This document shows positions 56,544 through 64,000 of a stretch of DNA of 64,000 nucleotides, one piece after another. Position numbers and translations under genes: made by a program. Under the pieces are notes generated by a model. That model saw only the letters and a program-made list of their open reading frames with translations. It made no database searches and was not told where the DNA came from. The first letter of the stretch is position 1. Each line of letters starts with the position of its first letter. Source of the stretch: Ceratobasidium sp. AG-K (lineage: Eukaryota; Basidiomycota; Agaricomycetes; Cantharellales; Ceratobasidiaceae); the NCBI GenBank assembly GCA_037039685.1, contig JAWNGF010000007.1:2108001-2172000 (forward strand), read 5' to 3'.

Positions 56544-57749
56544 TCTAGATCCCTAGCCCAACACTGCGGCTGATTTTTCTGAGGGGCCGAAGCGTCTATT
56601 GTGTGTGATGCTTTGATGTTCCTAATCTGACAATTACTTCCGCTGACAACGGAGACTGGCTTTGCAATGATAATTGAAGACGCGAAAATGAAGGGACAGA
56701 TTCTTCCGAGCGGTAAATATCGATATGTGATTCTCAAGATATCACTCGTCAAAAATTATACTAAGCGGAGTCTTCATTCACTAGACGCATACAGCATTGA
56801 CTATGTACTGCATGTATCAGAGATAGAATAGGGTTAGTTGTCCCGTTGGGAGCCAATGAACATTCAGGCAGTCTCACTCAAGCTATAAAGGTAAGTACGC
56901 ATTATAAAAGTCGTTACATAGGGTATATGTACACACGTCTAGGGATGACTGGAAACCTCCCCGCTAAAATTCTACTAAGTTAAATGTATTACGGGTTGAG
57001 CATGAAGTCGGCAAAGCAATTTCATGCACATGTAGTAGCGGTTTTGTGGGGTCAGTATCGATAATGTCAACGAAGGCTGGTCGACCCGCGCGGCCAACTA
57101 CCAAAATTATAATTATCATAAGCGGCACTTGCAGTATCCAGACCGCACGATCAACTTCCTCTTTGGTGGGTTCACAGAGTCAAAAAGGGGCTATATGCGG
57201 GTCGGATGATCAGGCGTTGCCCCATTTTGCTTCAATGCCGACTGCCCCTATATATCGTCCCCGGCTGGCCTTGTGCGCTAACTTCACGCCGCCTCTCCTC
57301 CACCAGAACCAGACAGCAATGAGTACACACAGTACACCCTAGATGTTTCTCTTTTATTCTTCTCCGCCATGTATGTTACACAAAGCCTCTCCAGACTCCC
57401 CAACTGCCACCACGTATCTGAGACTGAGAGTGTGGCGTTTATCACGCCTCCTTGCTGTATTTCTCTGACACTGTTCGCCATGCAATTACAATAATATAAA
57501 ACCTTGAACCACGTTTCCTCCCGTAGTGTGGGATCCACGGAAGCCAAAAAAAAATCGGGAACAATCGTAGTACCGATACGGTTTGCTATCCGGTGAGGAT
57601 AGATCATTTTTCAGTACACACAACCACTGGAGGGCGAACGCTCCGGACTTCCAAATTAAGTAGTCGGTTTCAGTTAGCTTATAGCCGGACTTCCTTGCTT
57701 TAGGGTGGGCAGCCAATATTGCAATGTCAATATTCCCGAGTTTGACAAC

Positions 57750-57990
57750 CTAAAATCTTGGTGTCGACATCAAACAGAGCGCACGCGTTGTGACCTTGGA
57801 TTCTATTCGGCAGTCTTCGTTGTCGATAGTTAAGAAGACAACTGTGAGGGTCCTGCTTATGGTACCCATGTCATAACCCGTGTACTGGGTCTATTGCGGA
57901 CCTGGGCGGTTAAAGTTAATGACCGGGGCGACCAATAGGAATGCCATGCATTGCAGCGCGGGGGAGGCCACACGGTGTCCATTTAAAGCA
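57750..57990. repeat. Diverged repeat, copy 1 (with 63370-63610)
   Basis: Aligns along its length with 63370-63610 in the same orientation: GTTGTGACCTTGGATTCTATTCGGC with GTCGTGACCTCGGATGCTATTCGAC, CCATGTCATAACC with CCATGCCATAACC, and AATAGGAATGCCATGCATTGCAGCG with AGTAGGAACATCACGTATTGCAACG. On the minus strand both read as related peptides with a conserved GYDM/GYGM core, so this is probably a relic of a duplicated gene. Confidence 0.6.
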
Positions 57991-58711
57991 TAAAGCCAAG
58001 GTCCATAGCAGGTGTAGCTTGATTTTATTTGTATAAGGATAGCTAGTATTGAGTGAGTACGTAGCTAGATCAAGGGTGACTTGGGAACAAAATATTTTTT
58101 AACCCATCCATAACATACCTAGTACTCGGAACACACGAACGGGACGAGCAACTCAATGACTTCATGTATGAAACTGCCCTAGTTCATCAAAATGCGCTTA
58201 TTTGGGGACTTCTCGATCCTATTTAATGAGAGGAAGACGCATATTGCTATAGTGTATGAGCCGTCAGCCGGACGAGCCTTGTTGAGAGGAACCTGTGAAG
58301 TACACCAGCCATCAAATGATTACGAGTACTATGGGGTTACCGGTCCCCATCAGTATAATTGAGACTGCTAGTGCTAGGGTGGCATTCCTCAACGCGATCT
58401 GCGAACTTATCTCGTGAGGACTTAGGAGGTCGACGAGCACTTTCCCCAAACCCTGAAACCTCACGAGTCGAACGGGATTCTAGTATTCTAGTAGAGCACG
58501 GTTTGATGTTACTAAGTGGCTAATCAGTGCTCAAGACAAAAGCCACTACCTATTATGGCACCGAACTTGTTTGCGCTCACTGTCAGGATGATCCATAGCA
58601 GGTTGATTCAAATGGGCAGAGAAGAAAAGTATATACTATTAAGATCAGTTCAAGCAATAAGGTACACTCGAAGCACAAAGCACACAAGCCAGGGCCCCAC
58701 CCCACCAGCTG

Positions 58712-59547
58712 TCACTTGGGGGTTATCTCGCACCCCCTACCAATGAGGTCAAGCTTCTCCCTAACCTGGTTTTCATTGTAGGTGCCAAAATCTTGGACAG
58801 TTTTCTTTAAGAAGTCCGCGAGGCTCTGATCGTCTGCCGGATCTTTCGCCCAAATTCTATACCATTCGTTTCCTGATCCAAAGACAGATAGAGGAGCAAA
58901 TATGGTGAGCAAGTGTGACAGAACGACGATGAATATTAATACTTACGACTCGCATTTTGTGCTTGGAATTTGAAGTACTCCCATTCTAACGCTTTCCCGT
59001 TTCTCACCTCCTCGATACGACTATTATATCGAGTAATACTGCAATCATTCGTGAAAAGCTTCAGTAATTCGGCTCGAACTTCGACTTCCACTCGAAAATA
59101 AAAAGTCGGTGTTGACCTAAGTTGTACTTACCTCATATGAGTGTCCAGAAACATTGAGTTTTCTCGTCCGCTGAGGTTAATATATATTCTTCAGAATCGT
59201 TCTCGAGGGTTACAGTAGGTAAGCATGGACTAACGTGATATCTGGATTATGGGTTGAGTAGGTATTCCGATATTCGCCGTCGCCGAGCTTGATCCACCAA
59301 CGTAATCGCCATTGATTGTTTTCATCTGCGAACTAAAACCCGGTTGGCTAGCGTAAGCGGAAACTAGCTGGCAGGTGTCTCGACGGACTCATACCATGAG
59401 CCGATGATCCGTCTCTGGGTTGGGGGAAACCGTAAAGTAAAATGTACTCTTCGGATGAGGCTGGGATTGAAATGCTGGGTTCCGAATATTCATTAGAGTG
59501 GGAACTCTATCGTTAACCGACATGAAGAATGGCAGGCTCTGTGCCAT
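58712..59547 (-). CDS. Unrecognised small protein, tandem paralogue 1
   Basis: ATG at 59547 (MAQSLPFFMSVNDRVPTLMN). Exon 1 ends STFYFTVSPNPETDHRLM at a GTATGA donor (59396). Following exons give FADENNQWRLRWWIKLGDGE then YRNTYSTHNPDIT, SGRENSMFLDTHM, EEVRNGKALEWEYFKF and GNEWYRIWAKDPADDQSLAD; TGA at 58712-58714. Estimated about 190-200 residues. The same exon order, intron positions and motifs occur in the next gene. Contains no signal peptide or membrane span. Conserved W/K/G motifs (WWIKLGDGEYR, NGKALEWE) suggest a compact cytosolic fold. Family and function not recognised. Confidence 0.6.
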
Positions 59548-60240
59548 ATTGGTGAGGGGTAGTGATTGTGATCCATTTGTGCTGATCCATTTATGCAGAG
59601 GGGTTGTGCCCCAAAAGCGATGGAAACCGCGTTGCCGGTATGGCTAACTCGGCCCCGATCACAATGAATGCTCACTAGCCAGGCACGTCCGGGCTCGGAA
59701 AATACAACCCTAGACTCCAAAAATGTCAAATACGTCGAAACAAAAAAGGGAACTACTCGACACCGTAGAACAGGGTTGTCGAAAGTCAAACGTCAACGTC
59801 GCTTAGGGGATCCCGACGGTCTTACATCACATTGGCAGCTTGTGCAGTTCAACCCCTCCGAATGCGCTGAAGGAGGCGGGGGAGTGTGCACTAGATGGCG
59901 CGTAAATGCTTCGCAGATGAGATCTACCAAGGGGAGTACATTGGGTATGTGTCTTCAGATGTAGCTACATGTCTAATTATATGCGCAATCAAGTTATAAG
60001 AACCGTATATATACGGGCTAAGAAACATCAAAGATTCCGATTTTACACATCATGGAAACTACTGCATGGCATTATATCGTGATTCAGCTAGCTATTGCGA
60101 AAGCTTAGGCTCTCAAGAAACAGATGAAGGGCAAAAGAATTATTGAACTAGAGAAGTGGTGTGCAAAGAATGGAGTACATTGGGGTAGCTGGAATTAAAC
60201 CCTTCGATTTACTAAATCACCTGGCGAACGGAAATAATTA
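59548..60240. other. Spacer between tandem paralogues
   Basis: About 0.7 kb, no recognisable feature. It includes the upstream region of paralogue 1. Confidence 0.4.
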
Positions 60241-61052
60241 CTACCTGGGCTCGACTATGCACAGATTGAGAACGTTCTCGAGTAGTGTATTAATCTGCCC
60301 CACGGTAGCGTTCTCAAAATTGGAAATGAGACGCTGTAGTCTTTCCCTAACGATCACGTCATTGTTTTCGTCTTGAGCCCAAATTTTGTACCATTCACGA
60401 CCTGCAAAAAATTTAAATAATAATCAGGGCTGAAGCTTTGGCAAAGGGTTGTGAGGGAAAATACTAACGGCCGTTTGCACCTGCGATTGACTTTAGGTGC
60501 TCCCATTCGAGTGCCTTTCCGTTCCTGACTTCCAGTTGGGTATTGTGGTGGTTGAGTATGCTTCAAATGTCCACTTCTGCGTTAGTTACAATTTTGAATC
60601 ACCATGCTACACGTACCCCATGTGGGTATCTCCAAAAGCTGTATTCGGGACACCCCTAACAGAACTGACTTAGTTGCAGTCGGGTTTCTTAGGTAAAAAT
60701 GGGCATTACCGAGTATTAGGGTTGTGTGTTGCATACGCCTTGCGGTATTTACCGTCCCCTATCTTTATCCACCAAAACACTCGCCTAGTCCCTGCGACAT
60801 CGAGGCGCTTATATCATCATGTCTGGTTAGCAGACGGGATGGGCCAGTAACTGTGAGATGCCACACCGTAAGTATATCACCATCGAATGGACTCGGAGCC
60901 ACCGTTACGTAAAGAGCGTTCTCGCCATTGGCGAATTCATCCGATTCTTGGTAACACACACCATCAGCAATCCGGGACCGAGTGCACGAAACATTGACTG
61001 AGCAAAACTTACCGCCGGATTTGTACTCTAAGACTTGGTATTCCTCTTCCAT
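60241..61052 (-). CDS. Unrecognised small protein, tandem paralogue 2
   Basis: ATG at 61052 (MEEEYQVLEYKSG), then an intron with GTAAGT donor, then SDEFANGENALYVTVAPSPF and GDILTVWHLTVTGPSRL. Later exons give VFWWIKIGDGKYRKAYATHN, GVPNTAFGDTHMG, LEVRNGKALEWEHLKS and GREWYKIWAQDENND; TAG at 60241-60243. Each block has a counterpart in paralogue 1 in the same order, so this is a tandem gene duplication with moderate divergence. Both copies look free of internal stops in the matched exons, which suggests they are functional. No known domain identified. Confidence 0.6.
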
Positions 61053-62281
61053 GGTCAAGGCAGATAGAGAGGGCGGTAAGAACTAGGTTCTCCTGTCCTT
61101 TTATCTCGCCCACATTCTACTGTCAACATAATTAGGGCCAAAGGGACGTCGGGAGACTCATTCCCGATGCGGCTGAGCGAATCCGGCCCCTCATTTCAAC
61201 TGTCCGGAGACCAGCATCCGGCTCGGAAACACTTGTTCCCAGCCAGGGGTGTCACAGTGGATGTCAACACTGCAGGAGGAAAGGTACAGACATGCATGAA
61301 AGCTATTTGGCGATCAATACCGGCTACATAGGACGGTCTGTCAAAAGTGGGTGTATATGGGAGAAGGGGGTCAGCTGACAAAATCGAGTTGGATTACTCG
61401 GACCGAGAAACCCAAGGAAACCCCGAATGTGAAACTGAGTTTGTGCCGACGTGTCCGCTGGAAGGGAGCACAAATGTACATAGGAGATACTCAGCAAAGG
61501 CCAAAAGTGCACCCCTTGAGAGTGGAACCAGTGCCCCTGAGCACTGGGCTGTTCTTCTGTGGGAGGGAAATATATAATTGATCCCTAGAGCCAAGCAGGA
61601 AAGAGTATTTGGATGAACCGTAAATTCAGCTTGAATGATACTCTCATACGTGAACGTATGCGCAAACCAACAGCCGGGAATAGTGGAAGGGGGATCAATC
61701 CACTTTCCGGATACATAAATCGAAGCCGAGGATGCTTCCGCTAATAGCCGCAGTCTTCGACCGAGGATCATCGAGGGTGGTGACTAACGTGTAATCAAGT
61801 TGAACAAGGTAACGGTTGTATGTGACCAAACGCACAACGGCACGGACGTGAGCAATTGTGCAAGCGAGGGGACAACACGGGCAGAAGCAAGTAGCACTGT
61901 TGAGAGAAGGCACGGATTTTGTCTGAATATTCTATGGAGTGGGCAACGCCGGTAAAACACCCTTTGAGAAACCGAGGCAAGAAACCAAGGTGAGAAACCG
62001 AAGCGAGGAACCAAAGCGGGAAACCGAGACTTTAAATGGGATTAAAATGCAACTGGTCTGGGGAAAGTCCAAAGGTCGTGCCTAAGCCTCTAACACGTGA
62101 GAACCCGCCCGCATGTAATATTTATGAGGAATGCTGCAAAAGTGCCACCGTTCCATTTTTCGACATCGCCACCAACGCCAACAGAGTCCTCCAGCATTAG
62201 CCAGAGCCTCTCTGTTTGTGTGCTCACACCTTTACGCATTATGTAATACTCTGGCTAAATGTGAACGCTTGTATAATAACG
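61053..62281. other. Gene-poor stretch with a small tandem repeat
   Basis: An open minus-strand frame at 61394-61771 (125 codons) shows no recognisable domain. The tandem repeat at 61965-62029 is listed separately. Nothing else supportable. Confidence 0.4.
61965..62029. repeat. Degenerate 13-bp tandem repeat, about 5 copies
   Basis: Units TGAGAAACCGAGG, CAAGAAACCAAGG, TGAGAAACCGAAG, CGAGGAACCAAAG and CGGGAAACCGAG follow each other directly. Alternating GAAACCGAG/GAAACCAAG cores suggest a higher-order 26-bp unit. Confidence 0.8.
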
Positions 62282-62599
62282 TTAAAATAATAGCTTTCTC
62301 CCGTTGCCTTGACTTGATGATACGACAACGACGGAATTGTGAAGGTTATCGAGTAATGGAATGAGCTGCTGTTTTGTGTTATCCTCGTCTCGCCGGATAG
62401 CTGCTTCAATCCTGAGTGTCTTCGTGCTTTGGTCAACCCGATCCATATTCTCCTGGCTCCAAGTGGATATCTCTTCCTTGTCATCAAGTAGCCACGGGCC
62501 ATTCGGTTTGTCCTTCCCGTGAACACGACGGGGCGGGTTGGGTGGAGAAGTGTAGTCCCGCATGCGGACCTTCCTCGGGCGCTGATTTACGCCGCTCAT
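62282..62599 (-). CDS. Hypothetical charged protein
   Basis: ATG at 62599 (MSGVNQRPRKVRMRDYTSPP) opens a 105-codon frame to the stop at 62282. Composition is charged and hydrophilic (KDKPNGPWLLDDKEEISTW, ENMDRVDQSTKTLRIEAAIR), unlike random translation of this A/T-rich region, and could form a coiled coil near its end. It may be an exon of a larger gene. No family recognised. Confidence 0.3.
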   Translation of the reverse strand: MSGVNQRPRKVRMRDYTSPPNPPRRVHGKDKPNGPWLLDDKEEISTWSQENMDRVDQSTKTLRIEAAIRRDEDNTKQQLIPLLDNLHNSVVVVSSSQGNGRKLLF

Positions 62600-62632
62600 A
62601 AGTTGCTCCGGCTCCACCGCCTCCTCAGACAC

Positions 62633-63944
62633 TACAGGTTGAAGAGCGGTCCTGACGGAGTCAAAGCAATGTGACTTGAGTTATCTTATTCATCTTATCG
62701 TTGGGCAACAAACCAACAGTATTCCTTCCGAGCTTGATAGGCGGACTATGCTTGCAATTGTGCCCCAGGACACATTTGAACATCGTCTTAAAATCCTATT
62801 GCCTATGTGGGTAACACGGCTCCGATTACCGCCCAGGCGTGTCGGAGGGGAGTACCCGGCGCGGACAAGGTTAGCGGGACCTGGCGGGTGTCGGCAAAGA
62901 ACAGGCACTGACAGGCGGGCCATCAGACCATCAGCGGAACGTTTGGTGCATCACGAACCAGAGGCGGGGGTGTCGTTGTGCCACATTCCTTCCTCCCCTC
63001 ATTGAAGAGGGGTGAGAGGGATAGTCGGTGGGACATCGCTTGATACGATTATATGCGCATGATCGATCCTAAGCGCCACCATGGACCGATTCAAATCACC
63101 GAGAAATGTCAGAACGCATCGAATACTGTAAGCCAGGGCTGCGGGGTTGGTTTACAATGGTTGTCGAGTTCGGGCGGGTGTACCGGGTCTGCTCGCGTTA
63201 CGTATCCTCCGAGCTGTGGGGTACCGAGCTTGGAATAGGACAGTAGAAACGGCCGCGATTGGATTCGTCGAAGGCCGATTGATTTGATTCTGAAACGGGT
63301 GGAATATGCAATGGATTTGGGGGAAAGCAAGCTCAAGTCAAGTGTTGTCGCGTAGGTTGTTCGATAGTCAAGCGGGCACACTGGTTATGGGTGCGGAATA
63401 AAGACCGGTACACGTCGTGACCTCGGATGCTATTCGACGATCTTTTATATAGGTATTCGAGAACAAGATCTCGAAGATCCTGCCAATGATATCCATGCCA
63501 TAACCTGGGTGCCGTGTTTGTCGCGAAGCCGAGGTGAAATCATCAGCTCGAGCAGCCAGTAGGAACATCACGTATTGCAACGCGGAGAAAGCCACAAGTT
63601 GTCCACCTTGGGCATCGATTCAAGCTCGCAGCAGACGTGGGTTGGACGAGCCTGGGAGCACACGGTCGTCCGACGCGTCCGACGTGCACAATGCGGAATT
63701 CCGGGGGAAACAGCGGGATCCGGCTCCGGATGTACCCGAAACCCGATTACACAAGCAGGTCTGCAGGCCAGAAACCGATTACCTCAGCTGGTCTGCAGGC
63801 CAAAACCCCTGAATTGATCCGCGGACGGCGCAATTTTCGAGGGAAACATCGACGCTGTGATTGGCGGGTCTCACGGGGGAATGCGGGCGCAAGCGTAGAT
63901 AAAGCCGGGAGCAAAGCGGAGAGTTGTCTGTACTGACGACCGCA
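62633..63944. other. Gene-poor stretch before the right-edge gene
   Basis: No recognisable gene. Contains repeat copy 2 at 63370-63610 and a short direct repeat, GGTCTGCAGGCCA, near 63758 and 63790. Confidence 0.4.
63370..63610. repeat. Diverged repeat, copy 2 (with 57750-57990)
   Basis: Counterpart of the repeat at 57750-57990. On the minus strand it reads AFSALQYVMFLLAARADDF then PGYGMDIIGRIFEIL and DRRIASEVTTC, a longer open version than in copy 1. The two copies bracket the paralogue pair at 58.7-61.05 kb. Confidence 0.6.
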
Positions 63945-64000
63945 ATGTTTACGCTGAGGACCAAGGCTCGGATGTTCGCGCGTGGCTTGGCCACTGCTGC
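63945..64000 (+). CDS. 5' end of a gene with mitochondrial-type presequence (partial)
   Basis: The ATG at 63945-63947 opens MFTLRTKARMFARGLATA up to the window edge: basic, hydroxylated, no acidic residues, amphipathic. This is typical of a mitochondrial targeting sequence. Only 18 codons are visible, so the product cannot be named. Confidence 0.5.
   Translation, partial: MFTLRTKARMFARGLATA

Larger units (their letters stand above)
56248..58711. other. 2.5 kb gene-poor region
   Basis: No intact gene seen. It contains a 10-bp inverted repeat (56500-56543), decayed coding-like sequence on the minus strand near 57480-57720, and the repeat copy at 57750-57990. Confidence 0.45.

Noticed and set aside
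1..64000. CRISPR arrays, bacterial operons, integrated phage, intact LTR retrotransposon
   Set aside because: No regularly spaced repeats, no Shine-Dalgarno-led gene trains, and no reverse transcriptase, integrase or terminal repeat pairs were seen on either strand.

Overview
The window looks like nuclear DNA of a filamentous basidiomycete, probably an Agaricomycete of the Rhizoctonia/Ceratobasidium type. That assignment is inference. The support is dense short spliceosomal introns (about 45-70 nt, GTRNGT donors), a QDE-1-type RNA-dependent RNA polymerase, a velvet factor, GH18 and GH35 secreted hydrolases, a MYND-finger gene of a kind common in these fungi, and several small lineage-specific paralogous genes. 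I see no bacterial operon structure, rRNA, tRNA or CRISPR array.

Left part (1-6.6 kb): the 5' part of a MET22/HAL2-like nucleotidase on the left edge (minus strand), a small IFI6/ISG12-like membrane protein, then a diverged tandem duplication of a two-gene block. Each block carries a mini-gene for a double-stranded-RNA-binding-domain-like protein and a broken membrane-protein gene.

Conserved core (7-56 kb), in order: long-chain acyl-CoA synthetase (-), TAF8-like TFIID subunit (-), amino-acid/polyamine-type permease (+), QDE-1-like RdRP (-, 15 exons, intact frame), a duplicated non-coding stretch, a single-pass membrane protein (-), a damaged MYND-finger gene (+), the ribosome-associated Hsp70 SSZ1 (-), a fungal transcription-factor-domain protein without visible zinc cluster (-), an importin-13/Kap122-like karyopherin (-), GH18 chitinase (+), GH35 beta-galactosidase (+), velvet-domain regulator (-), AidB-like acyl-CoA dehydrogenase (-), SFT2-family Golgi protein (+) and methylmalonate-semialdehyde dehydrogenase (+). 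Most are housekeeping or secreted-enzyme genes that do not form a pathway cluster. Several are arranged head-to-head with short shared promoters.

Right part (56-64 kb): gene-poor. It holds two tandem paralogues of an unrecognised protein family, a diverged pair of relic repeats flanking them, a small tandem repeat, and the first 56 bases of a gene that starts with a mitochondrial-type presequence.

Two global points matter to a reader. Several otherwise well-conserved genes contain single-base frame shifts, mostly at or near homopolymers, while long multi-exon genes next to them are perfectly in frame; some shifts may be assembly errors rather than pseudogenes. At least four introns use GC-AG ends with the same GCAAGT donor. 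All splice sites were read by eye from frame, donor/acceptor and protein continuity.
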